A DNA stretch of 64,000 nt from Herbidospora galbida (GTDB taxonomy: Bacteria; Actinomycetota; Actinomycetes; Streptosporangiales; Streptosporangiaceae), in NCBI RefSeq assembly GCF_005233835.1, contig NZ_SZQA01000002.1, forward strand, positions 62,001 to 126,000, in the 5' to 3' direction. Made by a program: the position numbers and the translations under genes. A model generated the notes under the pieces. It made no database searches. It worked only from the letters and a program-made list of their open reading frames with translations, and was not told where the DNA came from. Within the stretch, counting starts at the first letter, position 1; each line of letters begins with the position of its first letter. Positions 44,130-52,371 of this stretch are shown piece after piece.

Positions 44130-44678
44130 ATGAGCACCGTCACCGCCTCCGCCGTCGCCAGCCCCCTCCGCCGGCTCTACTTCGTCCGTTTCGGCTTCGC
44201 GCTCGTCTGGGCCGGCCTGCTGGTCGCCACCGCGTCGAGCCTCACCCCGGTCAGCATCGCGCTGCTGGTGCTCTATCCCCTGTTCGACGGCGTCGCCGCC
44301 GTCGTCGACGCCCGCTCGTCGAAGGAGAAGGCCCCGACACTGAGCCTGTACGCCAACATCGCCATCAGCTGGCTCACCGCCGCCGGCCTGGCCGTCGCCG
44401 CGACGTCGGGCATCCCGGCGGTGCTGCGCGTGTGGGGCGCCTGGGCCGTCGTGTCCGGCATCACCCAGCTGGCCGTCGGCGTGATCCGCCGCAACCTCGA
44501 CGGCCACTGGCCCATGATCCTCAGCGGCGGCATCTCCACCGTCGCCGGCACCACGTTCATCCTGCAGGCGGCCCAGGAAGGCGCGTCGCTGGTCAACCTC
44601 GCCGGCTACGCCACCCTCGGCGGCCTGTTCTTCCTCGCCTCCGCCCTGCGCCTCGGCCGCGCCACCCGTGGGCGCTGA
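44130..44678 (+). CDS. DUF308 (HdeD-like) membrane protein
   Basis: This 182-residue protein has about six predicted membrane helices (FVRFGFALVWAGLLVATASS, VSIALLVLYPLFDGVAAVVD, LSLYANIAISWLTAAGLAVA and following). The pattern of paired helices with a central WGAWAVVSGITQL matches DUF308. In enterobacteria HdeD aids acid resistance. Here the TetR neighbour suggests an inducible stress or export role, which is inference. The ribosome site is weak (AAGGACTC). Confidence 0.8.
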   Translation: MSTVTASAVASPLRRLYFVRFGFALVWAGLLVATASSLTPVSIALLVLYPLFDGVAAVVDARSSKEKAPTLSLYANIAISWLTAAGLAVAATSGIPAVLRVWGAWAVVSGITQLAVGVIRRNLDGHWPMILSGGISTVAGTTFILQAAQEGASLVNLAGYATLGGLFFLASALRLGRATRGR

Positions 44679-44764
44679 ACTTCACCTGCCGGTACGGCTT
44701 GCCGGCGCGCGGACGGCGGGCGAAGCTCGAAGATGCCGCACCCGCGTCTACGGGGAGCCCGCTC

Positions 44765-45595
44765 GTGACAGGCATCGCCTACTCGATCTGCCGGTGGATC
44801 GTCGCGCTGATCCTGCTTCAGTACGGCTTCGCCAAGCTCTTCGGCGCCCAGTTCACCGTGCTCGACTCCGAACTCGACAAGCCGATGGGCGAGGTCAGCG
44901 GGTTCTGGCTGACCTGGTACTACTTCGGTTACTCGCCGTTCTTCGGCACCCTGTTCGCGCTCCTGCAGATCGGCCTCGGCCTGGCGCTGGCGTTCCCCCG
45001 CACCGCGCTGCTCGGGGCCGCAGGAGCCGCACCGCTTCTCGCGGGGATCTCGGTCGTCAACCTCTCGTACCAGATCGCCGTCGACGCCCTGGTGGTCTCC
45101 CTGATCGGCGCCGGCTGCGCGACCTACGTGCTGTGGAAGCACCGCCGCGAACTGGCGGCGGTGTTCTGGCACGACCACGCCCCCGCTGCCGCGCCCGCTC
45201 GTCGCCGCTGGGCACGCGTCGTGCTCGTGGCGCTCGTGGCCGCGCTGCCGGCTTCGTGCTCGTACTACGTCGCCAACTACAACAACCGGTTGCCCACACC
45301 GCTCGACGGCGTGTGGGACGTGACGTCGGGCGCCTTCCAGCCGCCGGGCCTGCCGGGCCCCGCCGAGCGCGTCTACTTCGAGCACAACCGCGCTTACCAG
45401 ATCGTCGTGCGCAACGGCCAGACGTGGCAGACCCACCACTTCGAGGTCGACCCGGCCGCGTCCACCATCGCGATCTGGGAGACGTGGCTCAGCAAGGGCG
45501 AACAACTGCTTTCCGGACGGTACGTCCTCACGGGTGACCGACTGGTGATCACCACGGGATCGACCTCCTGGGAACTGCGGAAGGTGAGCCGGTGA
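44765..45595 (+). CDS. DoxX-like membrane protein with C-terminal extracytoplasmic domain
   Basis: This 276-residue protein's first 140 residues form four hydrophobic segments with ICRWIVALILLQYGFAKLFG and FGTLFALLQIGLGLALAFP, close to DoxX/DoxD-like proteins. A fifth helix (VVLVALVAALPASCSYYV) follows. A soluble domain of about 110 residues (GVWDVTSGAFQPPGLPG, GDRLVITTGSTSWELRKV) resembles a small lipocalin or META-like beta barrel. The GTG start has CGGGGAG at 8 nt. Its role is unknown, perhaps membrane redox. Confidence 0.65.
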   Translation: MTGIAYSICRWIVALILLQYGFAKLFGAQFTVLDSELDKPMGEVSGFWLTWYYFGYSPFFGTLFALLQIGLGLALAFPRTALLGAAGAAPLLAGISVVNLSYQIAVDALVVSLIGAGCATYVLWKHRRELAAVFWHDHAPAAAPARRRWARVVLVALVAALPASCSYYVANYNNRLPTPLDGVWDVTSGAFQPPGLPGPAERVYFEHNRAYQIVVRNGQTWQTHHFEVDPAASTIAIWETWLSKGEQLLSGRYVLTGDRLVITTGSTSWELRKVSR

Positions 45596-45622
45596 GATAT
45601 CCCTTCTCCATTCGAGGCTCAC

Positions 45623-45718
45623 GTGATCACTGCGGGTGAGCAGGTCGTTCGGCTCGACGCCATCACGAAGATCGCCCTAGACGGTTTCTACGTGACGGCT
45701 ACGATTGTGTGTTCATGA
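45623..45718 (+). CDS. Very short ORF overlapping the PH-domain gene
   Basis: This is a 31-residue frame opening MITAGEQVVRLDAITKIALD whose TGA overlaps the next ATG (ATGA at 45715-45718). The coupling is suggestive, but there is no Shine-Dalgarno and composition alone cannot show that it is expressed. It could be a leader peptide or a relic. Confidence 0.25.
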   Translation: MITAGEQVVRLDAITKIALDGFYVTATIVCS

Positions 45719-46128
45719 AGAGGGTGTGGCGCGTCCGCTTATGGGTGCGGGCGCTGTCGGTGCTCGTGCTCGCATATCCAGTGGCCGCGTTTCTCGTGCC
45801 GTCCTGGTTCAACCCGACGTGGGACGAAGGTCTCCCCGCCGAGGATCGGCCGTGGCTGATCGGCACATCTCTTATGATGCTGGTAGTGATGTGGGCCGCG
45901 TTCTACGCGCGAATAGAGGTGGCCGACGAAAAGGTTCGCGTGGTCAATCCGTGGCGGACGCACACCTTTCCCCTCCGCGACATCGTCGATATGCGGCCCG
46001 GACCTTTCGGGCTCGTCTTCGAGCTGAACTCCGGTGAGAGGATCTCCGCCTTCGCCGTCGGATGCACACGTACGATCGCCCGGGAGCCCCGCTGGGTCGG
46101 CGTGGCACGAACCGTGGCCGGCTTGTAG
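45715..46128 (+). CDS. PH domain-containing membrane protein (bPH_6 type)
   Basis: This 137-residue protein has two N-terminal transmembrane helices (ALSVLVLAYPVAAFLV and GTSLMMLVVMWAAFYARI). A C-terminal bacterial PH-like fold reads VADEKVRVVNPWRTHTFPLR, DIVDMRPGPFGLVF and SGERISAFAV. The family is common in actinomycetes, and its function is unknown. GTG 45709 in frame adds two residues. The final bases run into the region before a convergent regulator gene. Confidence 0.75.
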   Translation: MKRVWRVRLWVRALSVLVLAYPVAAFLVPSWFNPTWDEGLPAEDRPWLIGTSLMMLVVMWAAFYARIEVADEKVRVVNPWRTHTFPLRDIVDMRPGPFGLVFELNSGERISAFAVGCTRTIAREPRWVGVARTVAGL

Positions 46129-46163
46129 AACGGCGCTGGGCCGACTGGGCTGCGATCTCGGAT

Positions 46164-47123
46164 TCATCGGCTGGGCCGGTCTTCGCTCGTCGGATCGGAG
46201 AGCTTCGTGACCTCGCCGGACCTGGCGGTGTCGTAGCCGCCCAGCGAGGAGATCCTGGCACGCAGCGCCGGCGTGCGCAGCGCGGCGACGAGCTGAGCGG
46301 CCGAGCCGAGGGCGCTGCCGGTCAGCGCGATGTCGAAGGCCTCCCAGGTCAGCGGGATGAACTCGAGGTCCATGTCGGTCGCGGCCGACCGGACTCCGAG
46401 ACCGGCGTCGACGGTGCCGGTGGCGACGGCCAGGGCGACCTCGAGATGCGTACCGGCCTCGGGCCCTCGCAGGCCGTCGGGGTCGTGACCGGCGGTGAGG
46501 AGCAGCCGGTCGAGCAGGAGCCGGGTCCCGGTGCCCGGACGCCGGAGGGAGACCCGCCGCCCCGCGAGATCGGCGACGCCGGTGATGCCGTGGGGGTTCC
46601 CCGGCTGCACGATCAGCCCCTGCTCGCGCCGCCAGAGGTGGATCAGGTGGGGCTCAAGGCCCCGTAGCATCCCGAGCGCGAACGGCGCGTTGTAGACGCC
46701 GCTGTGGTGCAGCAGATGGATCGCGGCTCCGTCGGCGCGACCCTGGCGCACCGCGCCGAGGCCGGCCACGCTGCCCTCGCCGGCGACCATTCTCAGCTTG
46801 CCGTCGAGCGCGCCGCCGACGAGACCGAGGGCGGGGTCGTCGCTGCCGGTGAGGGTGAAGACCGTGTCGGCGTACAGGAACCGCCTGGCCGCGAGCGCGG
46901 CGCCGGGCGCCACGCGCGCACGGCGGCGGTCGGCCAGTTCGAGCACTCCGGCGTCGGCCAGCCGGCGCTGGGCCCGGCTGACCGTGGACGTGGTCGTGTG
47001 CCACTGCTGCGCCAGGTCACGGACACCCGGCAGTTCGTCGCCGGGGTGCAGGGTTCCCGCGCTGATCCGATGGGCGAGGTCGGCGCAGATCTCCCGGTAT
47101 CGGGTCACGCTTGCATACTGCAT
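46164..47123 (-). CDS. GntR-type HTH regulator with periplasmic-binding-protein-like domain (tungstate/molybdate regulator)
   Basis: This is a 319-residue regulator. The N-terminal winged HTH reads YREICADLAHRISAGTLHPG, then TSTVSRAQRRLADAGVLEL. Residues ~80-319 form a type-2 binding-protein fold (DGAAIHLLHHSGVYNAPFAL, GLIVQPGNPHGITGVADLAG, RRVSLRRPGTGTRLLLDRLL). This HTH plus oxyanion-sensing domain is usual beside tup or mod transporters. It is divergent from tupA with only 48 bp between, so it probably senses tungstate and controls tupABC. Confidence 0.85.
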   Translation of the reverse strand: MQYASVTRYREICADLAHRISAGTLHPGDELPGVRDLAQQWHTTTSTVSRAQRRLADAGVLELADRRRARVAPGAALAARRFLYADTVFTLTGSDDPALGLVGGALDGKLRMVAGEGSVAGLGAVRQGRADGAAIHLLHHSGVYNAPFALGMLRGLEPHLIHLWRREQGLIVQPGNPHGITGVADLAGRRVSLRRPGTGTRLLLDRLLLTAGHDPDGLRGPEAGTHLEVALAVATGTVDAGLGVRSAATDMDLEFIPLTWEAFDIALTGSALGSAAQLVAALRTPALRARISSLGGYDTARSGEVTKLSDPTSEDRPSR

Positions 47124-47126
47124 ACT
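47113..47126. promoter_or_regulatory. Tandem GCATACT repeat at the regulator start
   Basis: GCATACT-GCATACT (47113-47126) spans the start codon of the regulator. TTGCA also occurs at 47111 and 47134. The tandem repeat could be a regulator-binding site, but no clear palindrome is seen. Confidence 0.35.
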
Positions 47127-47171
47127 TTAATTCTTGCACTGTTCTGTAGTACCTCAGAAGGGGCCACAGTG

Positions 47172-48023
47172 ATGCGGAGAACGCTGACGGTTGTTGTCGC
47201 GTGGGTCGCGGCGGTCGTGCTCACGGGGTGTGGGACCACCGCGTCCGAGCCTCCGGCGCAGAAGTCGCTGATCCTGGCCACCACCACCAGCACCCAAGAC
47301 AGCGGCCTGCTCGACGAACTGTTGCCCGCCTTCACCCGCGACAGCGGCTGGCAGGTCAAGACCCTGGCGGTCGGCAGTGGCCAGGCCATCGAACTGGGCC
47401 GCCGCGGTGAGGCCGACGTGCTGCTGGTGCATTCCCCCGCGGCCGAGACGGAGTTCGTCGCCGAGGGCACCGCCGGCGCGCGGCGGCTGGTGATGCACAA
47501 CGACTTCGTCCTGGTCGGCCCCAAGGAAGACCCGGCCGACATCAAGAACGCGAACGCCGCGGAGGCGCTGAAGAAGATCGCGGCCGCGGAGGCCGTGTTC
47601 GTCTCCCGGGGCGATGAGTCGGGCACGCACGCCAAGGAGAAGGGCCTCTGGCCCAAGGCCGGGGTGACCCCGGGCGGCTCCTGGTATCAGTCGACCGGGC
47701 AGGGCATGGGCGAGACCCTGCGGGTCGCCAGCGAGAAGGCCGGTTACACCCTGTCTGACCGCGCCACCTATCTCGCCCAGCGCGGCACCCTGTCGCTGGA
47801 GGTGCTCAGCGAGGGCGATCCGGGCCTGCTGAACGTCTACCACGTCATCGAGATGACGAAGAAGGCCGGAGACCTGGTGCAGCCCGACGGCGCGAAGGCG
47901 TTCGCCGACTGGATCGTCGCCCCGCCGGCGCAGCGGCTCATCGGCGAGTTCGGACGGGCGAAGTTCGGCCAGCCGTTGTTCACCCCCGACGCCGGCAAGG
48001 ACGAGTCGACCCTGGGCCAGTGA
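47172..48023 (+). CDS. tupA: Tungstate ABC transporter substrate-binding lipoprotein
   Basis: This 283-residue exported lipoprotein has lipobox LTGC with Cys20. The diagnostic TTTSTQDSGLLDELLPAF appears directly after it; it is the TupA oxyanion-binding motif (Thr-Ser-Thr). SGQAIELGRRGEADVLLVHS and ESGTHAKE follow. It captures tungstate outside the membrane. The start is ATG 47172 (GTG 47169 is in frame one codon earlier), preceded by GAAGGGG. It is the first gene of tupABC; 1 bp separates it from tupB. Confidence 0.92.
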   Translation: MRRTLTVVVAWVAAVVLTGCGTTASEPPAQKSLILATTTSTQDSGLLDELLPAFTRDSGWQVKTLAVGSGQAIELGRRGEADVLLVHSPAAETEFVAEGTAGARRLVMHNDFVLVGPKEDPADIKNANAAEALKKIAAAEAVFVSRGDESGTHAKEKGLWPKAGVTPGGSWYQSTGQGMGETLRVASEKAGYTLSDRATYLAQRGTLSLEVLSEGDPGLLNVYHVIEMTKKAGDLVQPDGAKAFADWIVAPPAQRLIGEFGRAKFGQPLFTPDAGKDESTLGQ

Positions 48024-48024
48024 C

Positions 48025-48726
48025 ATGGACGTGCTGTTCAACGGGCTCGTCGACGCCGTCAGGCTGTTGCTCACCGGCGACCAGGACAGCTGGTCGATCA
48101 CCGCGCTGACCCTGCGCGTCTCGCTGACCGCGACCGCGATCGCCCTGCTGGTGGGACTGCCGCTGGGGGCGACCGTCGCACTGGCCCGTTTCCCGGGCCG
48201 GCGGCTCGCCCTGGCGGCGGTGAACACCGGGATGGGCATGCCGCCGGTGGTGGTCGGCCTGTTCGTCACCGTCCTGCTGTGGCGCAGCGGACCGGTCGGC
48301 GGTCTCGGGCTGCTCTACACCCCGACCGCGATGATCATCGCCCAGTCCGCGATCGCCACCCCCATCGTGATCGCCCTGGTCGCGGCCGCCCTGCAACAGG
48401 TCGACCCCGACTTCCGAGTACAGATGCAGGCTCTCGGAGCAACCCCGATCCGCGCCTTCGCCGCGCTCCTGGGCGAAGCCAGGTTGCCGCTGCTGGCCGC
48501 CGCGATGGCCGCGTTCGGCGCGGTGGTGAGCGAAGTCGGCGCCGCGCAGATGGTCGGCGGCAACCTGGCCGGACAGACCCGCGTGCTGACCACCGCCGCC
48601 GTGCTGGCCACCAGCCGGGGCCAGTTCTCGCTCGCGATCGCGTTCGGCCTGATCCTGCTGCTGATCGCGTTCTGCGTGAACCTGTCACTGACCCTGATCC
48701 AGCAACGGCAGACGGTCCCGCGATGA
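48025..48726 (+). CDS. tupB: Tungstate ABC transporter permease
   Basis: This is a 233-residue inner-membrane permease with about five helices. The cytoplasmic coupling motif EVGAAQMVGGNLAGQTRVL is the EAA-type loop contacting the ATPase. VGLPLGATVALARFPG and GMGMPPVVVGLFVTVLLWRS match TupB/WtpB-type permeases. Its stop overlaps the ATPase start (ATGA), so stoichiometry is translationally tied. Confidence 0.93.
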   Translation: MDVLFNGLVDAVRLLLTGDQDSWSITALTLRVSLTATAIALLVGLPLGATVALARFPGRRLALAAVNTGMGMPPVVVGLFVTVLLWRSGPVGGLGLLYTPTAMIIAQSAIATPIVIALVAAALQQVDPDFRVQMQALGATPIRAFAALLGEARLPLLAAAMAAFGAVVSEVGAAQMVGGNLAGQTRVLTTAAVLATSRGQFSLAIAFGLILLLIAFCVNLSLTLIQQRQTVPR

Positions 48727-49763
48727 GCACCGGAATCGGCTGCCGGAACCTGCGCGTGTACGCCGCCCGCAGGGAGTTGCTCAACGTGCCGGAGCTGGAC
48801 GTGGCGTCGGGACGCACACTGGCCGTGCTGGGCCCCAACGGCGCCGGCAAGTCCACCCTGCTGCGCGCACTGGGCCACGTCAGCAGCCACCGCGTCAGCG
48901 GAGAGATCCTGCTCGACGGCCGCCCCGCGACGCGGTCGCAGATGCGCGACGCGGTCGTGGCCGTCCTGCAACGCCCGATCATGCGCCGCGGCACCGTGGC
49001 CGCCAACGTCATCACCGGCCTGCGCTTCCGCGGCATGAGCCACCGCGAGGCCCGCACCCGCGCCCGGCCGTGGATCGAAGCGCTCGGCCTCGAACCCCTC
49101 GTCGACCGAGACGCCCGCAGCCTGTCCATAGGCGAGGCCCAGCGGGTCAGCATCACCCGCGCACTGGCGGTCGCCCCCCGCGTGCTGCTGCTCGACGAGC
49201 CGTTCAGCGGACTCGACAGCACCACCCGCGCCGACCTGCTGGCCGACCTGCGCGCCGCACTGACAGGGCAGCCGACCGCTACGATCCTGGTCACCCACGA
49301 CCGCCACGAGGCCCTCGCCCTGGCCGAGGACACCGCCCTGCTGATCGACGGCCGCATCCGCCAGCACGGCCCGACCGCCGAGGTGCTCGACCGCCCCGGC
49401 GACCCCGACACCGCCCGGCTGCTCGGCTACACCAACCTCCTCCCCCCGACTCTCACCGGCGGCCCGCACACCGTCGTGGCCCGACCCGAGCACACCCAGC
49501 TCGCCCTCCACGGCGTGGTCGAAAGCGATGACGCGTGGACGGTGACCGGAACCCTGCGCCGGACGGTCGCGCTCGGCGTCGCCACCCGCGTCGACGTCGA
49601 CACGTCTGCGGGCCCGCTGACCTGCCTGCACCCTGGTGACCTGCTCGCCACCGAGCTTCCCGCTGTGGGCGGCGAGGTCCGGGTCAGAGTCCGGCAGGCG
49701 CGGTCGCTGGCCACATCTGACCTCGTGGCACCCGGTCCCTTCAGGAGTGCCGATGGCGAATGA
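48723..49763 (+). CDS. tupC: Tungstate ABC transporter ATPase
   Basis: This is a 346-residue ATPase. Walker A is GPNGAGKST, the signature is LSIGEAQRVSI (Gly-Glu in place of the usual Gly-Gly), and Walker B is VLLLDEPFSGLDS. The switch His lies in LVTHDRHEA. A C-terminal extension after about residue 240 (VVARPEHTQLAL onward) is a TOBE-like regulatory domain, as in ModC. It powers tungstate import. The last 11 bp overlap the start of the next gene. Confidence 0.92.
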   Translation: MSTGIGCRNLRVYAARRELLNVPELDVASGRTLAVLGPNGAGKSTLLRALGHVSSHRVSGEILLDGRPATRSQMRDAVVAVLQRPIMRRGTVAANVITGLRFRGMSHREARTRARPWIEALGLEPLVDRDARSLSIGEAQRVSITRALAVAPRVLLLDEPFSGLDSTTRADLLADLRAALTGQPTATILVTHDRHEALALAEDTALLIDGRIRQHGPTAEVLDRPGDPDTARLLGYTNLLPPTLTGGPHTVVARPEHTQLALHGVVESDDAWTVTGTLRRTVALGVATRVDVDTSAGPLTCLHPGDLLATELPAVGGEVRVRVRQARSLATSDLVAPGPFRSADGE

Positions 49764-50232
49764 GAGAAGCTCCGACGTCACTCGCCTGCCGCGAGGTGCG
49801 ACGGGGTTCCGAGATCACGGGACGGAGCCACTGCAGGTGACGGATGCGCGAGCCTTCGCCTCGGCCTGCTACGAGGCCGCTCGGCTCGTGCGCGGCAAAG
49901 TTCTGGAGATCACGCCACCCGTCGTCACGCCCAACTTCCACACCGCTGTGATGAAGTGCGGAGAGTCGACCGTCGGGGTGCTGGGTCGCGTGCACCTACC
50001 GGTTGTCGCGATCGCCGAGGTGCCGACAGGTGATGTCGTCTTCGTCGACAGCCCTCATGGCCTTGAGAAAGCGCTGAGGGCGTCGGGGACCTTCCGGCTC
50101 CTGACCAGGGACGAGTTGGAGACCCCCATCGGCTTGATCGATACCTCAGATCTCGACGCGGCGGAACGCAGGGAGATCGCCTACTGGAAGCCCGCGATCC
50201 TTGGGCAGCTGCTGTTCAACTACTGGGATTGA
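49753..50232 (+). CDS. Hypothetical protein downstream of tupC
   Basis: This 159-residue cytosolic protein has ATG 49753 preceded by AGGAG at 5 nt, overlapping tupC by 11 bp. Sequence features: FASACYEAARLVRGKVLEIT, VVTPNFHTAVMKCGESTVGV and a YWKPAILGQLLFNYWD end. There is a conserved-looking Cys but no catalytic set. Position suggests co-transcription with tupABC, yet it resembles SUKH- or immunity-associated proteins rather than transport. The function is unknown. Confidence 0.55.
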   Translation: MANERSSDVTRLPRGATGFRDHGTEPLQVTDARAFASACYEAARLVRGKVLEITPPVVTPNFHTAVMKCGESTVGVLGRVHLPVVAIAEVPTGDVVFVDSPHGLEKALRASGTFRLLTRDELETPIGLIDTSDLDAAERREIAYWKPAILGQLLFNYWD

Positions 50233-50238
50233 GGCGGC

Positions 50239-50260
50239 ACCGGGGGTAGGGGCGCCCGGT
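50239..50260. terminator. Weak hairpin between convergent genes
   Basis: ACCGGG (50239-50244) pairs with CCCGGT (50255-50260) around a 10-nt loop. There is no T-run, so any termination would be modest. Confidence 0.3.
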
Positions 50261-50266
50261 TCCGTG

Positions 50267-51469
50267 TCATGAAGCGGTTCTCTCCCTTCGGCGCATGGCC
50301 TGCCGGTAGGCGGCGACGGTTTCGCGGGCGACGCGGTCCCAGCTGTAACGTGCGCTCGCCCGGTCGGCCCCCGCGATGCCGTAGGCCGCGGATCGGGCCG
50401 GGTCGTCCAGCAGCCGGCCGACCGCCTCGGCCAGTGACTCCGGACGGCGGGGGGCGACCAGCAGGCCGGTGACCCCGTCCACCACGGTGTCCTGCTGGCC
50501 TCCCACGGCGGAGGCGATCACCGGCACCCCGCAGGCCATCGCCTCCAGGACGACCATGCCGAAGGGCTCGTACCAGGGCACGCACACCACTGCGGTGGCC
50601 GAGCGCATCAGGCCCGGTACGTCGTCCCTGGCCACCTGGCCGGTGAAGATCACCCGGTCGGCCACGCCCAGCCGGTCGGCCGTCGCGCGCAGGCGGGTCG
50701 CCTCCTCGTCGCGGTGCAGGTCGGCGAGGGGCAGCCCGCCGCCCACCACGAGCTCCACGCCGGGCAGGTACGGCAGGGCCGCGATGATCGTGTCCACGCC
50801 CTTGCGGGGCACCAGCCGTCCGATCGACAGCAAGCGGGGTCGGTCGGGCCGTTCGGCGGGCGGTACGCCGGGATGGAAACGGTCCAGGTCCACGCCGCAC
50901 GGCACCACCTGGGTGCGGTGCCGGGCGATGCCCATTCTGACCAGCTCGTCCACCTCGTCGGGACAGGTCGAGACGATCACGTCGGCGCGGTGGCCGATGG
51001 CCGTCTCGGCGGCGATGCGGCCGGCCGGGCTGGTGTCCACGGCGCCCTGGTGGCGGCGCTTGACCGTGCCGAGGGCGTGGTAGGTGTGGGCGAACGGGAT
51101 GCCCAGCCGCCGGGCGGCGTCGAGGGTGGCGAGCCCGCTCATCCAGAAGTGGCTGTGGGCCACGTCCGGGCGGTCGAAGGTCCACTGTTCCCGCAGCCAT
51201 TCGGCGAACCTCGGCACCCAGGGCAGGATGTCGTCCTTCGGGATCGGCGCCGGCGGCCCGGCCGGGACGTGCGCCACCGTCACCCCCGGCGCGAACGGCA
51301 CCCGCTGCGGCGTCCGGGGATCGTCGCGCCGGGTGTAGACGGTCACCTCGTGACCGAGTGCGGCCACGGCGGTCGCCAGGGCCGCCACATGGACGTTCTG
51401 ACCTCCCGCGTCCGGGCTGCCCAGGGCGGCGAGCGGGCTGGCGTGCTCGGAGACCATGGCGATCCTCAT
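50267..51469 (-). CDS. GT4-type glycosyltransferase (GT-B, MshA-like)
   Basis: This 400-residue GT-B enzyme opens with EHASPLAALGSPDAGGQNVH, the start typical of retaining GT4 transferases such as MshA and sucrose-phosphate synthase relatives. It has FAHTYHALGTVKRRH and VVPCGVDLDRFHPG. LSIGRLVPRKGVDTIIAAL and PWYEPFGMVVLEAMACGVPV, the E-x7-E motif, bind the donor diphosphate. ATG 51469 overlaps the upstream GT stop (ATGA). It is the last gene of a three-transferase operon that probably works with the heptose genes. Confidence 0.88.
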   Translation of the reverse strand: MRIAMVSEHASPLAALGSPDAGGQNVHVAALATAVAALGHEVTVYTRRDDPRTPQRVPFAPGVTVAHVPAGPPAPIPKDDILPWVPRFAEWLREQWTFDRPDVAHSHFWMSGLATLDAARRLGIPFAHTYHALGTVKRRHQGAVDTSPAGRIAAETAIGHRADVIVSTCPDEVDELVRMGIARHRTQVVPCGVDLDRFHPGVPPAERPDRPRLLSIGRLVPRKGVDTIIAALPYLPGVELVVGGGLPLADLHRDEEATRLRATADRLGVADRVIFTGQVARDDVPGLMRSATAVVCVPWYEPFGMVVLEAMACGVPVIASAVGGQQDTVVDGVTGLLVAPRRPESLAEAVGRLLDDPARSAAYGIAGADRASARYSWDRVARETVAAYRQAMRRRERTAS

Positions 51470-52371
51470 CGCGCGACCTCCTTCAGCAGCCGGTCCCAGT
51501 CCGCGAGGAACCGGGCCAGGCCGTACCGTTCGAGCGCCGCCGCGCGGGCCGCCTTCCCGGTCTGACGGGCGAGTTCCGGGTCGTCGAGCAGCGCCCGCGC
51601 CGCCCTTGCGAGCCGGGCGGGATCGGTGGACAGTGCTCCGGCGTCCGGCGGCACGGCCTCGACCGCCTCGGTGGAGGCCACCGTCACCACCGGCATCCCC
51701 ATGGTCATCGCCTCCAGCAGGGACAGTCCCAATGACGTCCAGCGATAGGGGTGGACGTAGACCCGCCGCCGGGCCAGTTCGGTCAGCATGCGGTCGTGGG
51801 GGAGGTCGCCCTGGCCGTTCTCCAAGTCGTCGGTGCCGATGCCGAAGAGGTCGACGGGGGCGAACAGGGACAGCAGGTCGGTTCCGGCCACCCTGGTCCT
51901 CCGCACGGGCTCGTTGATCACGGCGGCGGCGCGGGGCAGTTCGCCGGTGTAGCGGTGGCCGGGGTCCGGGATCCCGTGCTCGATCACCGTGGTGGCGGCC
52001 CGGCCGTTGTCCCAGAAGAGCCGGTTGAAGTGGGTGACGTGCACGATCGGCACGCCGCTCTCGGCCATGGGATGGCGCGTGCGCACGTCGGGCGGGGTGT
52101 TGTGCTCGACGTAGACCGCCGGGACGTCGCGGCCCAGCCACCGGCGGGCCAGGTCGGCGTCCTGAGGGCGCTGCAGCACCACGACGTCCACGTCCTCGTC
52201 GCGGAGCCGGTCGGGAGTGACCTCGCGGGCGTTGTCCGGCCAGGCGTAGGTGAGGGCGCGGCCCCGGCCGTCGGGGCCCCGGTCCGGCGTCACCGGGACC
52301 AGGTAGTCGTGAGGGCCGTGGACGAAGGCGGTCATCCACGAGCCGTGCACGTGCCAGACCAGGATTCTCAC
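51466..52371 (-). CDS. GT4-like glycosyltransferase
   Basis: This is a 301-residue GT-B protein, shorter than usual GT4 enzymes. Key segments are ILVWHVHGSWMTAFVHGPHD, VYVEHNTPPDVRTRHPM, VIEHGIPDPGHRYTG and YVHPYRWTSLGLSLLEAMTM, the last being a donor-binding E-x7-E-type region. Cytosolic transfer of a sugar to the growing glycan is likely. GTG 52371 overlaps the GT9 stop (GTGA) and its own stop overlaps the next gene (ATGA). Longer upstream frames lie antisense or within the GT9 gene and are not used. Confidence 0.8.
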   Translation of the reverse strand: MRILVWHVHGSWMTAFVHGPHDYLVPVTPDRGPDGRGRALTYAWPDNAREVTPDRLRDEDVDVVVLQRPQDADLARRWLGRDVPAVYVEHNTPPDVRTRHPMAESGVPIVHVTHFNRLFWDNGRAATTVIEHGIPDPGHRYTGELPRAAAVINEPVRRTRVAGTDLLSLFAPVDLFGIGTDDLENGQGDLPHDRMLTELARRRVYVHPYRWTSLGLSLLEAMTMGMPVVTVASTEAVEAVPPDAGALSTDPARLARAARALLDDPELARQTGKAARAAALERYGLARFLADWDRLLKEVAR

